The notes below the pieces were generated by a model. It saw only the letters and a program-made list of their open reading frames with translations. It was not told where the DNA came from and did not search any database. Positions 22,766 to 31,160 of a stretch of DNA of 64,000 nucleotides are shown one piece after another. The first letter of the stretch is position 1. Every line of letters starts with the position of its first letter. Source of the DNA: Streptomyces liliifuscus. GTDB lineage: Bacteria > Actinomycetota > Actinomycetes > Streptomycetales > Streptomycetaceae. The stretch covers positions 62,001-126,000 of the forward strand of contig NZ_CP066832.1 of assembly GCF_016598615.1 (NCBI RefSeq), given 5' to 3'. A program made the position numbers and the translations under genes.

Positions 22766-23407
22766 ATGGCCAAAGCCGCCGTGTCGCACCCGCTGTTCGC
22801 CCGGATCTACCCCCGCATCAACGCCTTCGCCGAGGCCCACGGCTCCGTCGAGCACCGCCAGGAGATGCTGGCCGGCATCCACGGGCGGGTGATCGAGATC
22901 GGCCCGGGCCTGGGCTCGAACTTCGTGCACTACCCGGCGGAGGTGGAGCAGGTCGTCGCCATCGAGCCGGAGGCGAGGCTGCGCGCGGTCGCCGAGCAGG
23001 CCGCCGCGAAGGCCGCCGTGCCGGTGGAGGTGCGGGCGGGCCGCGCCGAGGAGCTGCCGGCGGACGACGACAGCTTCGACGTGGCGGTGTTCTCGCTGGT
23101 GCTGTGCACCATCACGGACGTGCCAGCCGCACTCGCCGAGGCCAGGCGGGTCCTCAAGCCGGGCGGGGAACTGCGCTTCTACGAGCACGTACGGTCCGAG
23201 CGCCCACGTTTCTTCCGGATGCAGCGGCTGCTGAACCCGCTGTGGGGCCTGCTCGGCGGCGGCTGCCACCTCACCCGCGACACCGAACGGGCCATCCAGG
23301 AGGCGGGCTTCACAGCAAAGGAGATCCGCCGCTTCGACTTCCTGATCAACGGCCGGGCCAGCCCCGCCTCCCCGTCGATCATCGGGACCGCCCGGCCGTC
23401 CACCTAG
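22766..23407 (+). CDS. Class I SAM-dependent methyltransferase
   Basis: A 213-residue methyltransferase with motif I VIEIGPGLGSN, acidic loop VVAIEPEARLR and the post-I region DDSFDVAVFSLVLCTI. The order of motifs is that of UbiE/arsenite-methyltransferase-like small-molecule enzymes, but the cysteine set of ArsM is not present, so arsenic methylation is not claimed. GAGGAGG precedes ATG 22766. Its stop codon lies inside CCTAA-TTAGG site 2, immediately before blaI. Confidence 0.8.
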   Translation: MAKAAVSHPLFARIYPRINAFAEAHGSVEHRQEMLAGIHGRVIEIGPGLGSNFVHYPAEVEQVVAIEPEARLRAVAEQAAAKAAVPVEVRAGRAEELPADDDSFDVAVFSLVLCTITDVPAALAEARRVLKPGGELRFYEHVRSERPRFFRMQRLLNPLWGLLGGGCHLTRDTERAIQEAGFTAKEIRRFDFLINGRASPASPSIIGTARPST

Positions 23408-23420
23408 GCCGCTTAGGATG
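23402..23420 (+). promoter_or_regulatory. CCTAA-N5-TTAGG site 2 (blaI)
   Basis: ACCTAGGCCGCTTAGGATG shares the ACCTA and CTTAGGA blocks with sites 1 and 3 and lies 36 bases before the blaI start, as expected for autoregulation. Confidence 0.55.
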
Positions 23421-23456
23421 TCCGCAGGGCAGGGGTTCGGTCCGAGAGGAGGACGC

Positions 23457-23828
23457 ATGGCGCAGTTCGGTGAGCTGGAGGCCGCGATCATGGACGCGGT
23501 GTGGGACGCGGGCAGGCCGCTGCGCGTCCGCGAGGTCCTGGACCGCCTCGACCGGGACCCGGAGCCTGCCTACAACACCGTCCACACCGTCACCGAGATC
23601 CTGCATCGCAAGGGCTGGCTGGCCAAGGAGAAGGACGGCCGGGCCTACCGGTACGGCGCCACCAAGAGCCGCGAGGAGTACGTCGCCGGGCTGATGGACG
23701 AGGCCCTGTCCGTGGCCGGGGACCGCACCGCGACGCTGGCCCGCTTCGTGCAGCAGATGCAGCCCGGTGAGGCCGAGGAGCTGTACCACCTGCTCGGCCA
23801 GGCCAAGGCCCGGGAGGCGTCGGAATGA
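23457..23828 (+). CDS. BlaI/MecI-family repressor
   Basis: A 123-residue winged-helix repressor (GELEAAIMDAVWDAGRPLRVREVL; YNTVHTVTEILHRKGWL). ATG 23457 has GAGAGGAGG upstream. It overlaps the M56 peptidase gene by 4 bases, the classic repressor / membrane-sensor arrangement of BlaI-BlaR1. No beta-lactamase is present; the neighbours are copper and thiol-redox genes, so the signal is probably metal or redox stress. Confidence 0.9.
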   Translation: MAQFGELEAAIMDAVWDAGRPLRVREVLDRLDRDPEPAYNTVHTVTEILHRKGWLAKEKDGRAYRYGATKSREEYVAGLMDEALSVAGDRTATLARFVQQMQPGEAEELYHLLGQAKAREASE

Positions 23829-24802
23829 TCGTCGCCGCCGTCCTCTTCACGTACGCCGTCCTGCTGTGCACCCTGGCGCCCCGGCTGCTGCGCGGTGCGG
23901 GCTGGGCCGAGCGGGCACCCCGGCTGGGCATCGTGGTCTGGCAGGCGCTCGGCACATCGGCGCTCACCGCCGCCGTCCTGGCCGGGCTCGCCCTGACCGT
24001 ACCCACCGTGCGGGTCAGCGCCGACCTCGCCGCGATGCTGCAGGCATGCGTCATGGCGCTGACCGCGCAGTACGCCTCGCCAGGCGGAGCCGCCGCCGGG
24101 GCGGCCGGAGCCGTCCTGGCCCTCGCCGTGCTGGGAAGAGTGGCCTGGTGCGCGGGCGCGGCCCTCCTGCGCACCCGCCGTGAGCGCCGGGAACACCGCG
24201 ACGTTCTCGACATGGTCGGCCGCGCCGATCCCGTACGCGGGGTGGTCGTCCTCGACCACGACGAGCCCGCCGCCTACTGCCTGCCCGGCCGCCACCGCCG
24301 CACCGTCATCACCACCGGCGCCCTTGACACCCTGGACGACGACCAGCTCACGGCCGTCCTCGCACATGAGCACGCCCACCAGGTTGAGCGACACGACGCC
24401 GTACTGGCCTGGGCGCAGACGCTTGCCCGCGCCTTCCCCCGGATCGCCCTGTTCCGTATCGGCGAGGCGGAGATCGCCCGGCTGGTGGAGATGCGCGCCG
24501 ACGACGTGGCCGCCGGCCGCTCCGGACGGCTGACCGCCGCCGCCGCGCTGCTCGCGGTGGCGGGCGGGCGCACCCCGGCTGTGGCCCTCGCGGCCGGCGG
24601 CTCCACGGCAGCCCGCCGGGTACGCCGCCTCATCGAGCCCCACCGGCCCCTGAGCCGCCTGCGCATAGCTGCCGGTTCACTGACCGCTGCCGTGGCGCTC
24701 GCCCTGCCGCTGCTGGTAGTCGGCGGCCCTGCGGCGGCCGCGACGCAGCTGAACTACTGCCCGGACGGCACGCCCGCCGCCCAGGTCACCACGATGCGCT
24801 GA
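23825..24802 (+). CDS. M56-family (BlaR1/HtpX-like) membrane metalloprotease
   Basis: A 325-residue protein with N-terminal helices, the zinc motif HEHAH (near residue 180) with the downstream glutamate in EMRADD, and a last helix followed by a short tail holding one Cys (NYCPDGTPA). M56 proteins cleave or inactivate the partner BlaI on signal. There is no penicillin-binding sensor domain, so it senses something else. It is translationally coupled to blaI. Confidence 0.88.
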   Translation: MIVAAVLFTYAVLLCTLAPRLLRGAGWAERAPRLGIVVWQALGTSALTAAVLAGLALTVPTVRVSADLAAMLQACVMALTAQYASPGGAAAGAAGAVLALAVLGRVAWCAGAALLRTRRERREHRDVLDMVGRADPVRGVVVLDHDEPAAYCLPGRHRRTVITTGALDTLDDDQLTAVLAHEHAHQVERHDAVLAWAQTLARAFPRIALFRIGEAEIARLVEMRADDVAAGRSGRLTAAAALLAVAGGRTPAVALAAGGSTAARRVRRLIEPHRPLSRLRIAAGSLTAAVALALPLLVVGGPAAAATQLNYCPDGTPAAQVTTMR

Positions 24803-24843
24803 CCAGCACACCAAGCCTCTGCCTGGACACCGCCACCCCGTTG

Positions 24844-24862
24844 ACCTAATCTCCTTAGGAGT
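24844..24862 (+). promoter_or_regulatory. CCTAA-N5-TTAGG site 3 in the promoter of the redox/copper operon
   Basis: ACCTAATCTCCTTAGGAGT overlaps a TTGACC -35-like box (24841-24846) upstream of the gene at 24896. Binding here would block the promoter. Confidence 0.6.
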
Positions 24863-24895
24863 TCAGGTTTAAGGCTGAGGAGAGGCGTCGTCCGT

Positions 24896-25864
24896 ATGGG
24901 AGAGCTGCTGTTCGGCACCACGCTGCTGGCGTCGTTCCTCGGCGGAGTAGTAGCCCTGCTCGCACCCTGCTGCGTGTCCGTGATGCTGCCCGCCTACCTC
25001 GCGACCGGCTTCCGCCGCCGCACCGGGATCCTGGCCGCGACGCTGGTCTTCGCCGCCGGGGTGGCCACCGTGATCGTGCCGATCGGGCTCGGCGCCACCG
25101 CCCTCGTCTCACTCATCTCCGGCCACCACCTGCTGGTGTTCTCGATCGGCGGTGCGGCCATGGCGGTCGGCGGGATCGCCCTGCTGGCCGGGTGGAAGCC
25201 GCAGCTGCCGATGATCGCGGGCCGGGCCCCGGCCGGGCACGGCTTCGGCTCCGTCTACGGGCTCGGCGTGTTCTCCGGCGCGGCCAGCTCCTGCTGCGCA
25301 CCGGTCCTCGCCGGAGTCGCCGTTCTCTCCGGTGCCGCCGCCTCCTTCCCCGCCGCGCTCGCCGTCTCCCTGACCTACGTCGCCGGAATGGTCGCCCCGC
25401 TGTGCCTGCTCGCCCTGGTCTGGGACCGCCGCGACTGGAGCGCCGGCCGCCTGCTCCAGGGCCGCCAGGTCACCCTGCGCCTCGGCCGGCTGCGGCGGCG
25501 GATGCCGCTCGGCAGCGCCGCCTCCGGGATCCTGCTCATCGCGATGGGCGCGCTCACCCTCGTCCAGGCCGTGCGCGGCCCGGACATGGCCTCGGGCGGC
25601 TGGCGGGTGCGGGTCGCCGCTGATCTGCAGCACGCCGCGTCCGTGGTCACCAAGGCCCTGGGCTGGCTGCCCGGCTGGGCCCTGGCGGTCATCCTCGTCG
25701 CGCTCGCCGCCTTCCTGTTCCGGCAGGCGCGCGCCCACCTGACCGCCCCCGCCCGGCGTTCCCCCGGCGCCACGGCGGGGGCCTCCTCCGCCGACTGCTG
25801 CGACCCACCGCAGCCGCCCCTTACGACCGTCCCCACCTCCGCCGGAGAGGACCGCCCCGCATGA
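24896..25864 (+). CDS. CcdA-like cytochrome c biogenesis / disulfide transmembrane protein
   Basis: A 322-residue protein with six to eight helices. ALLAPCCVSVMLPAYLATG in helix 1 and GAASSCCAPVLAGVAVL in helix 4 give two CC pairs, instead of the PC...PC pattern of the 21881 protein. A C-terminal tail contains SSADCCDPP. The ATG has GAGGAGAGG upstream. It heads an operon of six overlapping or closely spaced genes running to 29167 and is probably regulated by site 3. Confidence 0.85.
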   Translation: MGELLFGTTLLASFLGGVVALLAPCCVSVMLPAYLATGFRRRTGILAATLVFAAGVATVIVPIGLGATALVSLISGHHLLVFSIGGAAMAVGGIALLAGWKPQLPMIAGRAPAGHGFGSVYGLGVFSGAASSCCAPVLAGVAVLSGAAASFPAALAVSLTYVAGMVAPLCLLALVWDRRDWSAGRLLQGRQVTLRLGRLRRRMPLGSAASGILLIAMGALTLVQAVRGPDMASGGWRVRVAADLQHAASVVTKALGWLPGWALAVILVALAAFLFRQARAHLTAPARRSPGATAGASSADCCDPPQPPLTTVPTSAGEDRPA

Positions 25865-26541
25865 GCACCACCAGCAAGAAGAGGCCACCGCTGCGGCGGC
25901 CCGACGCCGTGATCGCCGCGCAGCGGGAGGCCAAGCGGCGCCGCCTGACCTGGATCATCAGCTCGGCGGTCGCCGTGATCGCGCTGGTCGTGCTGTACGC
26001 GGTCTTCTCCACCTCTCCGGCCAAGAACACCTCCAGCAGCGGGACGTCGTACGACGTCGGCAGCCCCGGCATCGGCAAGACCGCACCCGCGTTCACCCTC
26101 GCCGCTTCCACCGGCAAGCAGGTCAGCCTGAGCGATTTCCGGGGCAAGAACGTGCTGCTGTACTTCCAGGAGGGCCTGACCTGCCAGCCCTGCTGGGACC
26201 AGATGACGGCCCTGGAGAAGTCCGCCGCCAAGGTCAAGGCCGCCGGAATCGACGACATCGTCTCGATCACCACCGACCCGGCCGACCTGATCACCCGCAA
26301 GACCAAGGACATGGGCCTGACCACGCCGGTGCTGTCCGACCCGGGTCTGAAGGTCTCCAAGGAGTACGGGGCCAACCAGTACGGGATGATGGGCACCTCG
26401 CGCGACGGGCATAGCTTCCTGCTGGTCGGTCCGGACGGCACCATCCGCTGGCGCGCCGACTACGGCGGCGCCCCCGACTACACGATGTACGTCGCCGTCG
26501 ACAAACTCCTCGCCGACCTCAAGGCCGGAGTGAAGTCGTGA
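25861..26541 (+). CDS. Membrane-anchored TlpA/peroxiredoxin-like thiol protein
   Basis: A 226-residue protein with a basic N-terminus, one membrane anchor (about 30-53) and a thioredoxin-fold domain (GKTAPAFTLAASTGKQVSLSD) with redox motif TCQPCW. Its position after a CcdA-like protein suggests it is the extracytoplasmic partner reduced by it. ATGA overlap upstream, GTGA overlap downstream. Confidence 0.85.
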   Translation: MSTTSKKRPPLRRPDAVIAAQREAKRRRLTWIISSAVAVIALVVLYAVFSTSPAKNTSSSGTSYDVGSPGIGKTAPAFTLAASTGKQVSLSDFRGKNVLLYFQEGLTCQPCWDQMTALEKSAAKVKAAGIDDIVSITTDPADLITRKTKDMGLTTPVLSDPGLKVSKEYGANQYGMMGTSRDGHSFLLVGPDGTIRWRADYGGAPDYTMYVAVDKLLADLKAGVKS

Positions 26542-26789
26542 TCGCGCTCACGCTCCTCACCCAAGCGGACTGCGCGTGGTGCGACCGCGCGAAGCAGCTC
26601 TTGGCCGAGACCGACGCGGATGTCGAGGTCACCGAGGTGTCGCTGGACACCGACGAGGGCCGTGAACTGGCCGCCCGCCACCGGCTGCTGTTCGCCCCCG
26701 GCCTCCTCCACGACGACCGGCTCATCGCGTACGGGCGCCTCTCCCAACGCGCCCTCCGTCGCGAACTGTCCCGCCTCTCCCAGTCCTGA
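26538..26789 (+). CDS. Glutaredoxin-like protein
   Basis: An 83-residue thioredoxin-fold protein with LLTQADCAWCDRAKQLL, an active-site CxxC near residue 12. The cis-proline loop is FAPGLL. GTG start overlapping the previous stop. Likely a cytosolic thiol partner. Confidence 0.8.
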   Translation: MIALTLLTQADCAWCDRAKQLLAETDADVEVTEVSLDTDEGRELAARHRLLFAPGLLHDDRLIAYGRLSQRALRRELSRLSQS

Positions 26790-26802
26790 AGGAGCGTCCG
26801 CC

Positions 26803-27015
26803 ATGGACAAGCTGCTGTACATACTCCCGGCCCTCGCCTGCCCCGTCGGCATGGGCCTGATGATGTGGTTCATGATGCGCCCCAAGCACGGCGCACAGAC
26901 CCAGCCCGGCACGGACGCCGACCGCCAGGAACTGCTGCGCCTGCGCAAGGAGATCGATGCCCTGCGCGCCGACCGCGCCCCGCAGGACGACCCGCGCCAG
27001 GACCACCCGGCATGA
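26803..27015 (+). CDS. Small single-helix membrane protein
   Basis: A 70-residue protein with one helix containing LACPVGMGLMMWFMM (one Cys, many Met) and a charged, probably coiled tail (RQELLRLRKEIDALRADR). GAAGGAG precedes ATG 26803. The Met/Cys-rich helix in a copper operon is suggestive only; no family function is recognised. Confidence 0.7.
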   Translation: MDKLLYILPALACPVGMGLMMWFMMRPKHGAQTQPGTDADRQELLRLRKEIDALRADRAPQDDPRQDHPA

Positions 27016-27233
27016 CCGGCCTGTGGCTCCCCCTGGCGGCCACCGTCCTCGCCGCCGCCCTGACCTGGTGGTGCTGCATCCGCCCGATGGTCCGCAACCG
27101 CTCCTGCCACCACGCGCCCGATCCCGGACTGCAGGAGGAGCTGCGCGCCGCCCGCGAGGAGCTCCAGCGCCTGCGGGGCGAGACCACCCCGCCGACCGAC
27201 CCGACAGACAGACCGGAGACCCTTAACCGGTGA
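27012..27233 (+). CDS. Small membrane protein with CC motif
   Basis: A 73-residue protein of the same architecture as its upstream neighbour: one helix (LAAALTWWCCIRPMV), then SCHHAPD and a charged coiled tail (LQEELRAAREELQRLR). It overlaps both neighbours by 4 bases. The two may form a heteromer; the function is unknown. Confidence 0.7.
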   Translation: MTGLWLPLAATVLAAALTWWCCIRPMVRNRSCHHAPDPGLQEELRAAREELQRLRGETTPPTDPTDRPETLNR

Positions 27234-29167
27234 CCGTCCTCGCACCAGCCTTCCGGCGCCCCGCCGCCGCGCTCCTGACCGTGGCTTCGCTCGTCCTGGC
27301 CGTCTTGCTGGGCACCGCCGGCGCGGCCTCCGCGCACGCTACGCTGCTGTTCACCAGTCCGGCCGCGGACGCTACGGTCCCCGACTCCCCGTCCTCGCTG
27401 GTCCTCGTCTTCGACCAGCCGGTCGTCGTCGGCAGCTCCGCCCTACACCTCACGCCCACAGCCGGACTCGGCAAGCCGACCCGCAGCCAGGGCGGACGGA
27501 CGGTCACTCTCCCCGTGCAGGGCAAGCTCGCCGAGGGCGTCCACACCGTCAACTGGCAGGTCACCGCCCAGGACGGCGACATCATGACCGGCAGCTACCG
27601 CTTCGCCATCGGCCCGCGCTCGGTTGCCCTCACCTCCGGCCAGAGCACCACCGCCAAGGACCCCGTCCCCACCACGATCCTGCGCTGGCTGCTGTTCACC
27701 GCCCTGGCCCTGCTCCTCGGCGAGGCCGCACTCAGCCGACTCGCCGCCCGCGTCCCCGACGCTCCGTCGCGACGGCCGCGCTCCTGGGCCCTGCCCGCCG
27801 CTCTCGTCGGCTGCGCGGTCGCGCTCGGCCTGACCGTGCTGGTGATCGGTGACGGCTCACTGCGGTCCGCGATCGACACCCGCCCCGGCGTGCTATCGCT
27901 GATCGAGGTGGCCGGCTTCGCTCTGGCGGCCGTGGCCGTTGTCGTCCGCCGACGGCGGGCCTGGGCTGTCATTCCGCTGACCGCGGTGGTCGTCGCGGAG
28001 GCGCTGCGCGCGCACCCGCAGGCCGAACAGGCCGTCGCCGGACCGCTGCTGACCTTCGTCCATCTCGCAGCCGCCGCCCTGTGGGTGGGCGCGTTGGTAC
28101 AGGTGTTGCGCACGATGGTGGCCTGGCGGGGCGAGCGCGCTGCCTCCCGCAAGCTGCTGCTCGCGTATGCCCGGCTTGCCGGGTGGCTGTTCGCGGCCGT
28201 CGTCACCACCGGTGTCATCGCCGCCCTGCTGCTGGTCCCGCTCGACGGCGTCTTCACCACCGCCTACGGCCAGGTCCTCCTCGTCAAGATCGGCGTGGTC
28301 GCCCTCGTCGCCGCCCTCGCCTGGACCGCACGCCGTCGCCTGCACCGTACGACCGGCCGCCTCCCGTACCGCCCGGCCCGCCTCGAAGCCTCCGTGCTGG
28401 CCGTGGTCCTCGCCCTGTCCGCCACCCTCACCATCCTGCGCGCGCCCGCGGACACCAACCGTCCGCTGTCCTTCGCACCCCCGACCACCGGCCCCGTCGT
28501 GCCCGCCGGCACCCGCGCCGGGGAAATCGGCATCAGCGCCCGCGCCAGCACCGGCCAGCTCATCATCGAACTGACCGCACCCCAGGTCGGCAACCCCGAC
28601 GACCAGTCGTACGGCCTGACCGCCACCCTCGCCGACCCGCGCGGCACCCGCCGAGCCCTCAAGCTCCGCGGCTGCGGCACCGGCTGCTTCTACACCCCGC
28701 TCACCTGGCGCAAGGGCACCAGCCACCTCACCCTGACCGCCTCCGCGGGCGAAGAATGGGCCGGCGGCCGCGCCGGCCTGGCCATCACCTGGCCCTCCCG
28801 CCCCGACACGGCGCTGCTGCGCGAGACGGTCGCCGCGATGAAGAAGGCACCCCGCTTCACCCTGCACGAGCTGGTCACCAGCAACACCGCGCGCGGACTG
28901 GGCGACCTCAAGCAGCTCCCCATCAGCGGCAAGGAGTTCCTGGCCGCCGAGCCGTACGGCAGCGGCACCGCCCCGGTCACCACCCGGCTGCCCGACGAGA
29001 ACGGCCACCGCCGTCTCGCCCTGGCCTATCCGGCCGAGCACACGCAGCTGGATCTCACCCTCGACGAGACCGGCCGGATCGTGCACGAGACGCTGACCGC
29101 GCCCAACCACCTGGTCACCCGCACCTTCGTCTACCCGGAGCCGGAGGAGGAGGGCCATGAGCACTGA
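27230..29167 (+). CDS. CopC-CopD fusion copper protein (YcnJ-like) with extra C-terminal domain
   Basis: A 645-residue protein. The signal peptide is predicted to end ASA before His36, giving an N-terminal copper-binding histidine as in CopC; residues 36-130 are the CopC domain. The usual DGH copper motif reads QDGDIMTGSYRF, so the second His ligand is replaced. Residues 145-405 carry the CopD helices. Residues 420-645 are an extra soluble domain with a CGTGC motif, unusual for CopCD. GTG start overlapping the previous gene. It probably imports or buffers copper at the membrane. Confidence 0.85.
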   Translation: MTVLAPAFRRPAAALLTVASLVLAVLLGTAGAASAHATLLFTSPAADATVPDSPSSLVLVFDQPVVVGSSALHLTPTAGLGKPTRSQGGRTVTLPVQGKLAEGVHTVNWQVTAQDGDIMTGSYRFAIGPRSVALTSGQSTTAKDPVPTTILRWLLFTALALLLGEAALSRLAARVPDAPSRRPRSWALPAALVGCAVALGLTVLVIGDGSLRSAIDTRPGVLSLIEVAGFALAAVAVVVRRRRAWAVIPLTAVVVAEALRAHPQAEQAVAGPLLTFVHLAAAALWVGALVQVLRTMVAWRGERAASRKLLLAYARLAGWLFAAVVTTGVIAALLLVPLDGVFTTAYGQVLLVKIGVVALVAALAWTARRRLHRTTGRLPYRPARLEASVLAVVLALSATLTILRAPADTNRPLSFAPPTTGPVVPAGTRAGEIGISARASTGQLIIELTAPQVGNPDDQSYGLTATLADPRGTRRALKLRGCGTGCFYTPLTWRKGTSHLTLTASAGEEWAGGRAGLAITWPSRPDTALLRETVAAMKKAPRFTLHELVTSNTARGLGDLKQLPISGKEFLAAEPYGSGTAPVTTRLPDENGHRRLALAYPAEHTQLDLTLDETGRIVHETLTAPNHLVTRTFVYPEPEEEGHEH

Positions 29168-29220
29168 CCGCACGAACCGGGCCGAAAGTATGATCACAGG
29201 TAGCACCTAGCATCACCGTG

Positions 29221-29649
29221 ATGAGCAGCCGGACGCAGCGCAGGCACCGCGGGGCGTGGTGGACCACGCCGGTCGCGGCGCTCTGCCCTGCCCTGGCCGT
29301 GCTGCTCGCGGCGCTCGTGATGTGCCTGGGCTACGCGGCGCACAACGCCAGCGACCAGGCTGCCGCTCCCATGGCCACGATGTCGGCCACGGCGGCCCAG
29401 ACGACCCCCTCCGCAACACACCACGTCAAAGTGATCGCGCACCAGGCCGACTGCCCGGCCGGCGACGTGTGCTGCGACCCGGTCGCCCACGGCGTACGAG
29501 CCGTGCTCGCCGCGCCCACCCAACCGCCACCGGCGATCCTGCCCCCCATGCCGAGCCCGCCGAGGTCGGACACCCCCTCGTGTTCGACCGACCTCCCGCC
29601 CACCCGTGGCGCCCCCGATCTCCACGTCCTGCAGGTGCAACGGACCTGA
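29221..29649 (+). CDS. DUF6153-like exported protein (module 1)
   Basis: A 142-residue protein with a membrane or signal segment (about 15-40), Met-rich stretch (APMATMSATA), DCPAGDVCCDP cysteine motif and C-terminal PDLHVLQVQRT. Closest relative in the window is at 59548, and a more distant one at 21421. TAGCAT lies 7 bases before ATG 29221 (GTG 29218 is an alternative), suggesting a leaderless mRNA. First gene of a DUF6153-DUF3105-DUF305 module. Confidence 0.7.
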   Translation: MSSRTQRRHRGAWWTTPVAALCPALAVLLAALVMCLGYAAHNASDQAAAPMATMSATAAQTTPSATHHVKVIAHQADCPAGDVCCDPVAHGVRAVLAAPTQPPPAILPPMPSPPRSDTPSCSTDLPPTRGAPDLHVLQVQRT

Positions 29650-29750
29650 CCGGCATGCCCGCGCACGTGCGCGCGCCAGACATCCACCCACGCACCCCTG
29701 CACCCACCGCCGCCCGACGACACCGCGCGGCGGGGACAAGGACGTACCCC

Positions 29751-30407
29751 ATGGCCAGGACCAGCAAGAAGCAGGCCGCCGCCGACCGCAAGGCGCGCAT
29801 CGAGGCGATGCGCCGCGCCGAGAAGGCCCGCGAGCGCAGAAACCGCATCATCACCATCACCCTCAGCACGGCCATAGTCGCCGCACTGGTCGGCTGGGGC
29901 GTGTACGCCATCAACAACGCCAACGACAAGCAGGACCAGAAGGCCGCCGCCGCGGCGAAGCCGATCAGCGGCGAGAAGACCTGGGACGCGAAGAAGCTCG
30001 GCCGCACCCACGTCCAGACCAAGGTCAGCTACCCGATGAACCCGCCCGTCGGCGGCAACCACGCCCCGCAATGGATGACCTGCAACGGCAACGTCTACAC
30101 CAAGGCCATCCCGAACGAGAACGCCGTCCACTCCCTCGAACACGGCGCAGTCTGGGTCACCTACAACGACAAGGCCACCGCCGCCGACATCAAGACACTC
30201 GCCGGCAAGGTCTCCAAGACCCCGTACACGCTGATGAGCCCGGACAAGACCGAGTCCGGAACCATCATGCTGACCGCCTGGGGCCACCAGCTCAGCGTGA
30301 ACACGGCCTCCGACCCGCGGGTCGACCAGTTCCTCACCAAGTACGTCCAGGGCCCGCAGACCCCCGAGCCGGGCGCCGCCTGCACCAACGGACTGACCGC
30401 CTCATGA
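29751..30407 (+). CDS. DUF3105 membrane-anchored protein (module 1)
   Basis: A 218-residue protein with a basic N-terminus, one anchor helix (about 35-55) and an extracytoplasmic DUF3105 domain with VHSLEHGAVWVTYN, YTLMSP and PEPGAACTNG. The conserved His, Met and Cys residues are plausible copper ligands, but the family function is not established. It overlaps the DUF305 gene by 4 bases. Confidence 0.85.
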   Translation: MARTSKKQAAADRKARIEAMRRAEKARERRNRIITITLSTAIVAALVGWGVYAINNANDKQDQKAAAAAKPISGEKTWDAKKLGRTHVQTKVSYPMNPPVGGNHAPQWMTCNGNVYTKAIPNENAVHSLEHGAVWVTYNDKATAADIKTLAGKVSKTPYTLMSPDKTESGTIMLTAWGHQLSVNTASDPRVDQFLTKYVQGPQTPEPGAACTNGLTAS

Positions 30408-31096
30408 CCGACACGACCACCCCCACACACGGCGAGACGGACCTCGGCGACGGCCACGAGCGCAAGCCCACCCCGGGCCGGTGGCTGGCGGCCGCCGCGG
30501 CGGCGCTGCTCGCCCTCGTCCTGGGCCTGTGGCTCCTGGCCGCGACCAGCAACGAGGACACCAAGTCGGTCAGCGTGCCCACCGCCGCCTCCGCCGATGC
30601 CGGCTTCGCCCGCGATATGGCCGTCCACCACCAACAGGCCGTCGAGATGGCCTACATCGTCCGCGACCGCACCACCAACGAGGACGTTCGCCGCCTCGCC
30701 TACGACATCGCCCAGACCCAGGCCAACCAACGCGGCATGCTGCTCGGCTGGCTCGACCTGTGGAACCTGCCCGTGACCTCCCCCGACGGCTACATGACCT
30801 GGATGCAAGGCGGCCACATGGGCCACCAGATCAAGGACGGCTCCCTCATGCCGGGCATGGCCACCAACACCCAACTCGACCAACTCGGCAAGCTCACAGG
30901 CAAACAGGCCGAGATCCTCTACCTCCAGCTGATGTACGACCACCACATGGGCGGCATCGACATGGCCCGCGCCTGCACCCAGCAGTGCACGATCCCCCAG
31001 GAGAAGAAGCTGGCCCAGGGCATGGTCGACGCCCAGCAGTCGGAGATGACGGTCATGACAGACCTACTGCGCGCACGCGGGTCAACACCGCGGTGA
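30404..31096 (+). CDS. DUF305 (CopM-like) His/Met-rich exported protein (module 1)
   Basis: A 230-residue protein with an anchor helix (27-48) and a four-helix DUF305 domain carrying FARDMAVHHQQAVEM, MTWMQGGHMGHQ and LMYDHHMGGIDMA. The cyanobacterial copper-binding CopM is a DUF305 protein, and the HH/M motifs fit copper binding in the cell envelope. A near copy is at 58086. Confidence 0.87.
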   Translation: MTDTTTPTHGETDLGDGHERKPTPGRWLAAAAAALLALVLGLWLLAATSNEDTKSVSVPTAASADAGFARDMAVHHQQAVEMAYIVRDRTTNEDVRRLAYDIAQTQANQRGMLLGWLDLWNLPVTSPDGYMTWMQGGHMGHQIKDGSLMPGMATNTQLDQLGKLTGKQAEILYLQLMYDHHMGGIDMARACTQQCTIPQEKKLAQGMVDAQQSEMTVMTDLLRARGSTPR

Positions 31097-31160
31097 AGCC
31101 TCGGCCGAGGCTCGACCGAGGCACTCCAGATCCCCCATTGTCAGCCGCCACGGCTGTGGT

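Noticed and set aside
22766..23407. Methyltransferase as ArsM (arsenite methylation)
   Set aside because: The conserved cysteines of ArsM are absent; only the general class I methyltransferase motifs are present.
23457..24802. BlaI/M56 pair as beta-lactam resistance
   Set aside because: No beta-lactamase or penicillin-binding domain is present; neighbours are copper and disulfide genes.
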